Notes under the pieces: model-generated | What the model was told of the DNA's origin: nothing | The model's input: the letters and a program-made list of their open reading frames with translations, nothing else | Database searches by the model: none | Translations under genes and position numbers: made by a program | Shown: positions 26,533 through 33,976 of the stretch, piece after piece | Layout of the letters: every line of letters starts with the position of its first letter | Numbering within the stretch: the stretch's first letter is position 1 | Assembly: GCA_905478795.1 (NCBI GenBank) | Contig: CAJQJX010000020.1 | Coordinates: forward strand, 1-45,269 | Origin: an uncultured Flavobacteriales bacterium | GTDB taxonomy: Bacteria; Bacteroidota; Bacteroidia; Flavobacteriales_D; Sanyastnellaceae | Reading direction: 5' to 3' | DNA: 45,269 nt

Positions 26533-29500
26533 TCAACGTGGGTTTTGGAGCCCCTTCAATTCAAGCACGGCACTGATGCGTATCATGCGGGGAGGGCCTA
26601 CAAACACCTCCGCCCTTCCACTTCCTCCTTCGAGGCCGTAGGGGTTGGGTGCGTATTGGGAATTGTTGGTCGCGTCTGCGATGTACAGTTTGTCAAGGAC
26701 ATTGGTCACGCTCAAACGCAACCGCAAAAGGGCATTGTCAGAGACTTTAAACGTGGTGCCCGCATTCACATTGAGCAAAGCGTAGGCGGGAGTCACCCAC
26801 ACGTCCTTGGGTTCGCCCTGGGTGATCACGTCACCAGGGGAAAAGTTGGCGTAGTGCTGCCAGAACCAGGTGTTCCTGATCGACAGATAGGTTCCGCGCT
26901 TCGGACGGTAACTGGCGGACATAGAGACTTGACGCTGGGCAGCATCACCCACCTTGACCCCGTCGAGGTTCACCAAGGTGTCGGCGATGGCACCGCTTCC
27001 TGCACGTGTGATAAATGCATTGGTGTTGCGGTTCACCAAGTCGACGCGTTCATTGCTGGTCCACCTCCAGTTGCCCGCAGAGAAAACACCTTGAACGTCG
27101 AGTTTATCGGAGACATCATAAGCGAAATCCCACTCGACCCCTGAGTGCACCGCATCAGCGTTGAGCAGGTTATAGCCCAGATTGCGGTCGACGTTTTCAA
27201 TGATGTTGGCCTGTTCATTGGCCCAATCCACGTCCTCAATGGCGCGGTCATCCTCGCCCAGAATCAGCAACTCTTGACGACCCGCTGTAGTGGAAGTGTC
27301 CGCATAAATCGTCAGGTTTGGGTCGTTCCAGAGGCCACCGACACTGTAGAAACGGTTGACGGCTTTGTTCTCCCAACCGGTGCGGTAGGCGTTGAGGTTT
27401 GATGCGAAACGGCCTTTGGCGTATTTCAGTCCAATCTCAACAGCCTTGACGTACTGGTTTTCGTATCCCTCAATGAGGTTGTTGTTGATGTCGAACACCG
27501 AATTGAAGAGCGGCGCCCGGTTGAGGTAGCCCACATTGGTGTAGGCGTTCATCCACTCATTGATGTTGTAGTTGCCCCCTGCCTTGATGGTGGCGCTGTT
27601 GAGGCGCTCCCAATCGGTGGAATAGGTTTCCAGTCCGGGGTTGTCTGCTGTGAGCACGGTGCCGTTGGCCAACGCTCCGGTGGACCAATCGTCCTCTCCA
27701 ATGAGCCTCCACTCATCCGTAGAGCGCACTTCATAGGTTTCGCCGTCCAAGGTGATCACCTTCGGGCGGAAGTAGTCGATGCCCCGATACCAGCTTTGGG
27801 CAGCCGATACATTGACAAACGCAGAGTAGGTGTATTTGTCCAGCTCGAACTGCATGTAGGTTCCGCCCCAAGCGACTTGGCCATCGTCAGAGTAGTAGTA
27901 CTTGTCACCTTCGCGCAAAGGCGTGTCGAAGTCGGCGTTCTGATCCCTACGGTCGTTGGGCGCATCGTAGTAATCGGCACCGAACATGTCTCCAATGGTG
28001 CGGTAGTGGCTGCCTGTGTAATGGCGCATATCCAAGCCGGTACTGAAGCTCACCTCTTTGGAGACTTGGGTCGTGAAGTTCGAGAGCGCACCATACCAGC
28101 GGTGGTCGTTGTGGGCGATGCGGATGAAGTTGGATCCCTTGCGCTCACCGTTTTCGTCGACGTTCAGTCCGTTTTGCCCAAATTCAAAAAGTTGGTGGGC
28201 ATTCCAAGTAGGTTGCAGGTCGATGGTGCCATCCGCAATGCGGCTGCCGGGCGTGCTGTTCAGCGCCTCTCCACCTCCCTTTCCAAAGCTGGCATATGCC
28301 GTGGTGATCAGCGTGGATTTGTCGCTGATGCTCCAAACGTCCCGCGCCGTAAAAATCGGCTTGAAGTAGTAATTCTGTCGGGAGTTGTAGCGCCGAGACT
28401 CACCATATGTGGTGTCTACTTGCCCCGTGGCTTCATTGAAGTTGTAGTAGACCTCGTCGTAATTGACCAAGAACTCATTAAAGCCACGACCGCGAGAGAC
28501 AATGGCCGTCTCGCCCAAACCTGAGATGACTTCGCCCAATTCTTGCTGGCCGTTTTCGTCTGTCAGCTGCTCCGCCAAGTCCGCATCGAATTCATAGACC
28601 TGCATTTGGTAAGCGCGCTGGCCATGTCGCTGTGGCGCGCCAAATGCCGTGAAGCTCACGTTATGGTTCCCTATGCTCTTGCGCCCCTTGAGGTAATAGG
28701 CGTAGGCCTTGGATTCCAATCCCTCAGCAAATCCTTGATTGGTTTTGTAGGAACCCACAAAATGCAAAAAGCCCTTCTCTTGGTTGCCAATGACACCCGC
28801 AAGGCTGTTTCGGTAATAGCCGTAGTTGCCTACTTCAGAGAGGAAGGTGAGCCTCCCGTTTCCGCTCTCGTCTCCACCCGTGAGGATGTTGATGGTGCCG
28901 CCGACCGAAGGAATGGCCAGCTTGCTGGCACCAAGTCCGCGTTGCACCTGAGTGGTGCGCACCACGAGGTCAAGGCCTGCCCAGTTGCTCCAGTAGACCC
29001 AGCCGTTCTCCATGTCGTTCATGGGGACGCCGTCCACCATCACAGCCAGGTTGGTCTGGTCAAATCCACGGATGGTCACCCGCGCATCACCATCTCCTCC
29101 GCCTTGCTGTGTGGCATAGACCCCCGGCGTGGAGTTCAAAATCAAAGGCAAGTCTCGTCCCGCCAACTCTTCCTGAATTTGAGCGGGCAAGACGTTGGTA
29201 AAGGCCACAGGAGTCTTCCTGTCAATGGCCAAGTCTGCAGCGACCACAGCCTCTCCGAGCACCAGAGATTCCAGCTGTGCATTGACCGTCATAGAGGCTC
29301 CAGTGAGGACCACTTTTTTCTCTGCGGCTTCGTAGCCGATGTAAGAAAAACTGATGGTGGCCTCCCCTTGGGGCAAGCTCAAACTGTATCGCCCGTCGAT
29401 GTCGGTGGGCACAATGGCCTCTCCAGACATGACGTAAGCGCCGATGAGTGGTTCGCCGGTAAACCCGTCTTGAACCAATCCCGTGACGTTACAGTTTTGG

Positions 29501-29562
29501 CCAAATGCAGCCGAAAACAAACCCAAGCCGATGGCAAGGGCCAGTGCGAGAAGAGACTTCAT
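26533..29562 (-). CDS. TonB-dependent outer-membrane receptor
   Basis: 1009-aa receptor: signal peptide (MKSLLALALAIGLGLFSAAFG), an N-terminal carboxypeptidase-regulatory-like domain (about 25-105; VTGLVQDGFTGEPLIGAYV), a plug domain (about 115-235; TPGVYATQQGGGDGDARVTI, VMVDGVPMNDMENGWVYWSN) and a 22-strand barrel ending LEGGSGRAEVFVGPPRMI...LELKGLQNPR. It imports a ligand using TonB/ExbB energy. No SusD partner follows, so it is not a standard glycan SusCD pair. The neighbours in the operon, a lamin-tail secreted protein 27 nt upstream and a secreted PLD-type nuclease 2 nt downstream, suggest the ligand is a product of phosphodiester or nucleic-acid breakdown; this is inference. Confidence 0.93.
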   Translation of the reverse strand: MKSLLALALAIGLGLFSAAFGQNCNVTGLVQDGFTGEPLIGAYVMSGEAIVPTDIDGRYSLSLPQGEATISFSYIGYEAAEKKVVLTGASMTVNAQLESLVLGEAVVAADLAIDRKTPVAFTNVLPAQIQEELAGRDLPLILNSTPGVYATQQGGGDGDARVTIRGFDQTNLAVMVDGVPMNDMENGWVYWSNWAGLDLVVRTTQVQRGLGASKLAIPSVGGTINILTGGDESGNGRLTFLSEVGNYGYYRNSLAGVIGNQEKGFLHFVGSYKTNQGFAEGLESKAYAYYLKGRKSIGNHNVSFTAFGAPQRHGQRAYQMQVYEFDADLAEQLTDENGQQELGEVISGLGETAIVSRGRGFNEFLVNYDEVYYNFNEATGQVDTTYGESRRYNSRQNYYFKPIFTARDVWSISDKSTLITTAYASFGKGGGEALNSTPGSRIADGTIDLQPTWNAHQLFEFGQNGLNVDENGERKGSNFIRIAHNDHRWYGALSNFTTQVSKEVSFSTGLDMRHYTGSHYRTIGDMFGADYYDAPNDRRDQNADFDTPLREGDKYYYSDDGQVAWGGTYMQFELDKYTYSAFVNVSAAQSWYRGIDYFRPKVITLDGETYEVRSTDEWRLIGEDDWSTGALANGTVLTADNPGLETYSTDWERLNSATIKAGGNYNINEWMNAYTNVGYLNRAPLFNSVFDINNNLIEGYENQYVKAVEIGLKYAKGRFASNLNAYRTGWENKAVNRFYSVGGLWNDPNLTIYADTSTTAGRQELLILGEDDRAIEDVDWANEQANIIENVDRNLGYNLLNADAVHSGVEWDFAYDVSDKLDVQGVFSAGNWRWTSNERVDLVNRNTNAFITRAGSGAIADTLVNLDGVKVGDAAQRQVSMSASYRPKRGTYLSIRNTWFWQHYANFSPGDVITQGEPKDVWVTPAYALLNVNAGTTFKVSDNALLRLRLSVTNVLDKLYIADATNNSQYAPNPYGLEGGSGRAEVFVGPPRMIRISAVLELKGLQNPR

Positions 29563-29589
29563 GGTCGCCTAAATTGAAGCGCTCAGCGC

Positions 29590-30474
29590 TCAGTGCTTCA
29601 CCACCTTGCGGTAGTGCACTGAACCATTGGCGAGTTGAACTTCAACGAAGTAGGAGCCGTCTGCCAGGTTCGTTAAGTCCAAATCTGAACGGATCGCTCC
29701 ATTGGCGAGAACGCGGCGGACTTCGATGCCAGCCATGTTCCGAACAATCAATTCGCGCATGGGGGTAGCCATGGTGATGGACAAGTTTCCTTGGGTAGGA
29801 TTGGGGAAGGCCTTGAATCCATCGCGGTCGGTCTCTTCTACAGAGACAACACAGTCGCAAACGTGCTGGCCAAGTTCGTCGAACGTATTGACGAGCAAGG
29901 AGTCCCACACTGCGAGGACATCGAACGCATCGGTAGCAGTGATGTCACCTGAAGTGACTTCCGGACGGCGCACGAGTGTGTGGTTTTGCGTGATTTCGTC
30001 CCAGCCGGCTGAACCGGGGTCCTCTCCAATGACGCCGAAGATGTCGAGCACCGCATTGGTAGAAATCTGACGCAATACCATGGCGTCATTGCCATTGAAG
30101 TACATCGTGTTGTTTTCATCATAGACAGGGCACAGCCAAATGTCTGCTTTCTCCGCCAACTCGTCCCACACTGGGGCTTCAAAGTCTACGCCGTCAGGGT
30201 CTTGCTTATCGAGGACATACACGAGCACATCGTTGGGCTCAATGGTGCCGCTGAGGTCAATTTTCTGGTTGTCAGCCGCAGCTGTGGCGCCGTTGGAGTA
30301 GCGCTCAAGGCGGTAATCCGACATGTCGATGGCCGAACCGGTAGGGTTGTAGACCTCGATGGCTTTGTTGTTGGACCATCCCTCGATGTACTCGGAGATG
30401 AACAGGGCGTCGCACTGTGCAAACAGGGCGGGAGTGGTAGCGGCCAAGAGGGCCAAAATGAACAGCTTGCGCAT
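29590..30474 (-). CDS. Secreted lamin-tail-domain protein, T9SS cargo
   Basis: 294-aa protein: signal peptide MRKLFILALLAATTPALFAQ; a lamin-tail domain (LTD, about 22-190) starting ALFISEYIEGWSNNKAIEVY and including the strands GSAIDMSDYRLERYSNG and DAMVLRQISTNAVLDIFG; and a T9SS sorting domain (about 215-294; FKAFPNPTQGNLSITM ... GSYFVEVQ). Bacterial LTDs often accompany secreted nucleases and phosphatases and are thought to bind DNA or anchor to surfaces. It is the first gene of the LTD/TonB-receptor/PLD operon and has an exact TAnnTTTG element upstream. It carries no catalytic domain, so a binding role for the operon's substrate is inferred. Confidence 0.87.
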   Translation of the reverse strand: MRKLFILALLAATTPALFAQCDALFISEYIEGWSNNKAIEVYNPTGSAIDMSDYRLERYSNGATAAADNQKIDLSGTIEPNDVLVYVLDKQDPDGVDFEAPVWDELAEKADIWLCPVYDENNTMYFNGNDAMVLRQISTNAVLDIFGVIGEDPGSAGWDEITQNHTLVRRPEVTSGDITATDAFDVLAVWDSLLVNTFDELGQHVCDCVVSVEETDRDGFKAFPNPTQGNLSITMATPMRELIVRNMAGIEVRRVLANGAIRSDLDLTNLADGSYFVEVQLANGSVHYRKVVKH

Positions 30475-30499
30475 GATGTTGGGCTAAAGTGAATCGGCG

Positions 30500-30507
30500 C
30501 AAAGTTA
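30500..30507 (-). promoter_or_regulatory. -7 element (TAACTTTG) of the LTD/TonB/PLD operon
   Basis: Exact TAnnTTTG match on the minus strand, 25 nt before the ATG of the lamin-tail gene. It is the only promoter-like element found for the three genes. Confidence 0.55.
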
Positions 30508-30573
30508 GACGCGATTCTAAACCACCGAACCCAAGTTCGAGGCAGGGGCATCAATTGTTGATTTCTAGTCAAC

Positions 30574-31428
30574 TCAGATGCGCGGCTCCAACCAGTCCAA
30601 TGCCCGTTCCATGCCGTGGTGATAATCTTGTATCAGTTGCCCAGCATTGATGCGGTAACCATCAGAGCGCAGGGGTTTCAGCGGGGCGATTTCTTCCCAT
30701 CTGACCCTGCCTTCTCCCCCAGATGCCAAACGATCGACATCTGCATTGTACGTGTGGTGACCCTCATTGTACAGGGCTACAATGGCAGGGTTTTCTCGGT
30801 ACCAGTATGTGGCAAAGGTGTCCATCCAACTCTTCGAGATGTGCTCACCCGATGGACGGGTGCGGATGACAAGGATGTTGCGTCCCCCACCATCGATGGC
30901 AGCTTGCAAAGGCAATGCATCCGAAATTCCTCCGTCAAACATCCACTGGTCGCGCACTTTGATTTTACCTCGGGTCACCATTGGAAGGGTGGAGGAGGCC
31001 CACATGATGCGCAGCCAGTCATCGACTGTAGGCTTTAAATAAAGCGGGCATCCAGTCTCGAAGTCTGTGGTGACCATGCGGACTTCTTTGCCTCTGGCCG
31101 CAGCTGCAGCCCCTTTGATATCCAATGGTCGGTGACGTCGGACGTGGTCAAAAAGGTGGGCCAAATTCATCAAGCCTTCCTCTTTCCAAGCATCTGAGAA
31201 TCGGATGAACTCGCCATCCTCCACCATGTGGCAGGCGACGTCAATGAAATGTTTGCGCTGGCCTGAAAGGAAGGAGGTGAGGGCCATTGTACCCGCTGAA
31301 ACCGCGTAGTATCGCTTGAACCGGTTATACCTCAACACGGAAAAAGTATCGAGCACGCCGGCAGTGAAAGCGCATCGAAGGCTGCCTCCCTCGATCACAA
31401 GGGTGTCATGTGTGCGCTTATTTCTCAC
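30574..31428 (-). CDS. Patatin-like phospholipase (YjjU-like)
   Basis: 284-aa cytoplasmic acyl hydrolase of the patatin/RssA/YjjU group. The oxyanion loop is EGGSLRCAFTAGVLD (residues 13-27), the nucleophile serine is in YAVSAGTMALTSF (near 44), and the catalytic Asp is in MFDGGISDALPL (near 168). The first Gly of the usual G-x-S-x-G elbow is replaced by Ala (A-V-S-A-G), a tolerated variant. The start is GTG at 31428; no in-frame ATG lies upstream. It probably hydrolyses phospholipid or lysophospholipid acyl chains. It is divergent from the small membrane-anchored protein at 31506. Confidence 0.86.
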   Translation of the reverse strand: MRNKRTHDTLVIEGGSLRCAFTAGVLDTFSVLRYNRFKRYYAVSAGTMALTSFLSGQRKHFIDVACHMVEDGEFIRFSDAWKEEGLMNLAHLFDHVRRHRPLDIKGAAAAARGKEVRMVTTDFETGCPLYLKPTVDDWLRIMWASSTLPMVTRGKIKVRDQWMFDGGISDALPLQAAIDGGGRNILVIRTRPSGEHISKSWMDTFATYWYRENPAIVALYNEGHHTYNADVDRLASGGEGRVRWEEIAPLKPLRSDGYRINAGQLIQDYHHGMERALDWLEPRI

Positions 31429-31505
31429 ACAGAGAATACGCGTGAAACCAACATTTGTTGCGGAGTTCGGTGCAATTTTGACGGAACTGTGTCGACATTG
31501 GGGCC

Positions 31506-31862
31506 ATGCAAAACAACCAGTCCGCCATTCTCATCGCTGCAGCCTTCACCATGATTGGGTTCGCCTTAGGCAGGGTCACAGCCCCAGTATCAGAGCCTGT
31601 TCAGTTTCATCGGGCCATGACTTTTTTGGGCGAAGGGAATGGATCAAGTGAGGTTGATGACATTCAGGTCATGATCACGTCCCTGGATGAGGAGGGCTTT
31701 GAGGGGGACACCACCTTTGCAATCCCGGGCGGCACCGTCATCATGACCAAAAATGGGGAGTCTCTCGAAGTGGAGATAGAGTCAAATTCGGGGGATGTCG
31801 AAGGTGCGCAGAAAGAGGGGGTGGAGAAGCGCACCGTGGTGGTTGTGGGGCAGGAGAACTAA
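31506..31862 (+). CDS. Small membrane-anchored acidic protein
   Basis: 118-aa protein with one N-terminal helix (AILIAAAFTMIGFALGRVTAP, about 7-27), an uncleaved anchor or signal sequence, followed by an acidic periplasmic domain (EVDDIQVMITSLDEEGFEGD, GGTVIMTKNGESLEVEIE). No catalytic motif or known family recognised. GACATTGG, a one-base variant of the TAnnTT element, ends 4 nt before its ATG. Function unknown. Confidence 0.6.
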   Translation: MQNNQSAILIAAAFTMIGFALGRVTAPVSEPVQFHRAMTFLGEGNGSSEVDDIQVMITSLDEEGFEGDTTFAIPGGTVIMTKNGESLEVEIESNSGDVEGAQKEGVEKRTVVVVGQEN

Positions 31863-32020
31863 ATCTCCTCACAGGGCGCTGTAGGTGCATTCTCTCCCTG
31901 TAATCAGAATGCGAGAAGTTATCGGTTTAAAAGGCGGTCATTCAGTGGTTTAGAAGCGAAATTTTGAGGGGTTCCATTCCGGGTTCAAATCTGTAGGCCT
32001 CTCCCCACGCGGGGTGCGTA

Positions 32021-32028
32021 TAGATTCG
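32021..32028 (+). promoter_or_regulatory. -7-type element (TAGATTCG) for the histidine kinase
   Basis: TAGATTCG ends 8 nt before the ATG. A small GC-rich hairpin (CCCC-ACGC-GGGG) lies just upstream at 32003-32014. Confidence 0.42.
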
Positions 32029-32036
32029 CGACCCCA

Positions 32037-32768
32037 ATGTCAGATGTCTCCTCAAAAACGCGCCCTGTGAAGCTTTGCGATCCCTCTGGAGTGGTAGGGT
32101 TGCCCGTCAGTGAACTTTACTGGAAAAAGTTTGCCATGGTGGTTGCCCATGACCTCAAGGAACCCCTGCGCAACATCAGCAGCTGTGCCAAGATGTTGTC
32201 GCATACAGCCACTACGGACGAGGAGGAGCGCCAGCAGCTCTTTGAGTGGTTGCAGACCTCTTCAGACCGTTTGGACAATGTGATTGACGGTCTTTTAGAC
32301 CATGCCCGTTTGGGCGGGGAGTCTGACCGACAAGAAGTGGACCTCGAAAAGGTGGCAAGAGAAATTCAAGAAGATTTCAGACACCTCATTGGCCGGACAG
32401 GCGCCCGGCTGCACATTGGGACCCTTCCTGTGGTAAAGGCAGGTCCGATTGGCATGCGGATCGTACTCAGCAATTTGATTGAAAACGCCATCAAATATGG
32501 CCGGGAGGGTATTCCGGTTCAAGTCAACGTGAGCGCAAGTAAAACGCCAGAGGGCTATGCGCTGATGGTGGAGGACAATGGTCGCGGGATGACCGAGCAA
32601 CAGGTCAAGATGGCGTTTGAACCCTTTAGGCGCTTCGCGGGCGATGAAGATGGGTTGGGCATGGGTCTGTGCCATGTGTACTCCATTGTACAAGGACATG
32701 GAGGAGACATGCGGTTGCATTCCGAGCCTCAAGTAGGGACCCGTTTCGAGGTGTTTTTGCCTGGGTGA
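32037..32768 (+). CDS. Soluble sensor histidine kinase without sensor domain
   Basis: 243-aa histidine kinase consisting of little more than the catalytic core. HisKA has the phosphorylated His in VVAHDLKEPLRNISSCAKML (near residue 38). The ATP-binding domain has the N-box NLIENAIKYGREG, the G1 box VEDNGRGMTEQQ and the G2 box GLGMGLCHVYSIVQGHGG. The HDLKEPLRN form of the H-box resembles that of phytochrome-like kinases. There is no membrane helix, PAS or GAF domain, and no response regulator next to it, so input must come from a partner protein or a domain not recognised in the first 30 residues. It is convergent with the cytochrome c peroxidase gene (13-bp gap). Confidence 0.88.
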   Translation: MSDVSSKTRPVKLCDPSGVVGLPVSELYWKKFAMVVAHDLKEPLRNISSCAKMLSHTATTDEEERQQLFEWLQTSSDRLDNVIDGLLDHARLGGESDRQEVDLEKVAREIQEDFRHLIGRTGARLHIGTLPVVKAGPIGMRIVLSNLIENAIKYGREGIPVQVNVSASKTPEGYALMVEDNGRGMTEQQVKMAFEPFRRFAGDEDGLGMGLCHVYSIVQGHGGDMRLHSEPQVGTRFEVFLPG

Positions 32769-32781
32769 AGCCAGCCTCCTG

Positions 32782-33930
32782 TTAGAAGGGAGAGGAGAAG
32801 ACGGGGTCAACCGTCATAGAGGTGTCGGAAAGGGTATGCAGGAAGTCCACAAGACCAACCCGCTCCTCCTCTGTCAATTCAAGCCGATAAGGCTCTTGGC
32901 CAGGTGGCCCAATGCCATTGTCAGAAAACCGCTCGTCCAAATACGGGTGTTGCAGGATGTTGTCGCTGTAGAAATCCACCACGGCCCTGAGGTCAGAAAA
33001 CCTGCCGTCGTGCATATAGGGTGCGGTCAGCCCTACGTTTCGGAGTGAGACCGTTTTAAAACGACCGTCATCCGAAGGGTTCCCTGTAATGGCGCCAATC
33101 CCCGCATCCCCTGCTGCTCCATAATCCATCTCCAGACCATTGATAAAGGCCTGGGTCGAAAAGAAATTGAGGCCGCTGTGGCACTGGTTGCAGCGAGTGT
33201 CTCCTCTAAAAAACACCCCTTTTCCAATCAATTCACTGGCGGTGAAGTCGGCAAAGCCATTGGTCAGACCAGCGTCGTAACGGCTCTGGTACGATCGGAT
33301 GGACAGGAGGAATTGTGCCAGGCCCTCTGCAATGCGGTCAAGGTCGATGTTCGGGTCTCCAAAAGCGGCTGCAAACAGGTCCGGGTAGTAAGGAAGGCTG
33401 TCCAATTTCGCCGGAAGTTCCGCCAGATCCATGCCCATTTCATCGGGGTGTCCAATGGGCTGAAGCACTTGGTTAATCAGTCCCACTGCACGGAGGTCCC
33501 AGAACATGCGGCGTTGATACCTCAGATTAAAGAGTCCAAGGGTATTGCGTGAAAGCGGCGTGCCGGATATGCCCGTCGATCCTGCCTTCACATCGGCAAA
33601 AGCGTGCGCTTGTTTGTGGCAGTTTTCGCAAGAGACCGAGTTGTCGGCAGAAAGCTGAACGTCATGAAAAAGAACGCGGCCCAATGTGGCGCCCGCATCG
33701 GTGATGGTCAAAGGGTCGCCAAATCCACCAAACAGAGCAAGTGCAGGGTCGTTGAGCCACTGTTCGGGAAAGTTCAGGTCCGAATAGGGGTATGGCGGTG
33801 CAGGAAGGGTAGGGAGGGCCACGTGTTGACCGGCTGCAGGCTCGGGCCATTCAACTTTGCTGCATCCCCAGCCAATTCCCACTGCAAGCGCCAAGAAGGC
33901 AGTGATGAAAACCTGTGTTGATCGCGCCAT
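32782..33930 (-). CDS. Di-heme cytochrome c peroxidase (MauG/CCP family)
   Basis: 382-aa periplasmic di-heme protein. Two c-type heme motifs are present: VSCENCHKQAHAF (near 130) and TRCNQCHSGLNFFST (near 270). Family landmarks are FHDVQLSADNSVSC, SRNTLGLFNLRYQRRMFWDL and FKTVSLRNVGLTAPYMHDGRF. It reduces hydrogen peroxide with electrons from cytochrome c, or, in MauG-like members, oxidises protein residues. The start at 33930 gives a signal peptide with a Cys at 23 (LALAVGIGWGC), possibly a lipoprotein although the lipobox is atypical. A longer frame upstream reads through the divergent promoter region and is unlikely. Confidence 0.9.
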   Translation of the reverse strand: MARSTQVFITAFLALAVGIGWGCSKVEWPEPAAGQHVALPTLPAPPYPYSDLNFPEQWLNDPALALFGGFGDPLTITDAGATLGRVLFHDVQLSADNSVSCENCHKQAHAFADVKAGSTGISGTPLSRNTLGLFNLRYQRRMFWDLRAVGLINQVLQPIGHPDEMGMDLAELPAKLDSLPYYPDLFAAAFGDPNIDLDRIAEGLAQFLLSIRSYQSRYDAGLTNGFADFTASELIGKGVFFRGDTRCNQCHSGLNFFSTQAFINGLEMDYGAAGDAGIGAITGNPSDDGRFKTVSLRNVGLTAPYMHDGRFSDLRAVVDFYSDNILQHPYLDERFSDNGIGPPGQEPYRLELTEEERVGLVDFLHTLSDTSMTVDPVFSSPF

Positions 33931-33934
33931 GCAA

Positions 33935-33942
33935 GCAAGGTA
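33935..33942 (-). promoter_or_regulatory. -7-type element (TACCTTGC), 4 nt before the cytochrome c peroxidase
   Basis: TACCTTGC on the minus strand ends exactly 4 nt before the ATG; a leaderless transcript is predicted. Only 46 bp separate this gene from the divergent metzincin gene. Confidence 0.45.
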
Positions 33943-33950
33943 CCACGCAT

Positions 33951-33958
33951 TAGTTTGC
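33951..33958 (+). promoter_or_regulatory. -7-type element (TAGTTTGC) for the metzincin gene
   Basis: TAGTTTGC ends 18 nt before the ATG at 33977, the same spacing as the rpsT promoter element. Confidence 0.42.
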
Positions 33959-33976
33959 TTCAGATTTACGATTCGC

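Noticed and set aside
28543-29577. 344-codon open frame antisense to the TonB-dependent receptor
   Set aside because: Fully opposite a well-supported receptor; the product has no recognisable domain and is explained by the GC-rich codon pattern of the sense gene.
31931-32000. tRNA-like stretch (TTCAGTGGTTTAGAA followed later by GGGTTCAAATC)
   Set aside because: D-loop-like and T-loop-like words are present at roughly the right distance, but the T-stem and acceptor stem do not pair and the anticodon arm is too short. At most a decayed tRNA; more likely chance.
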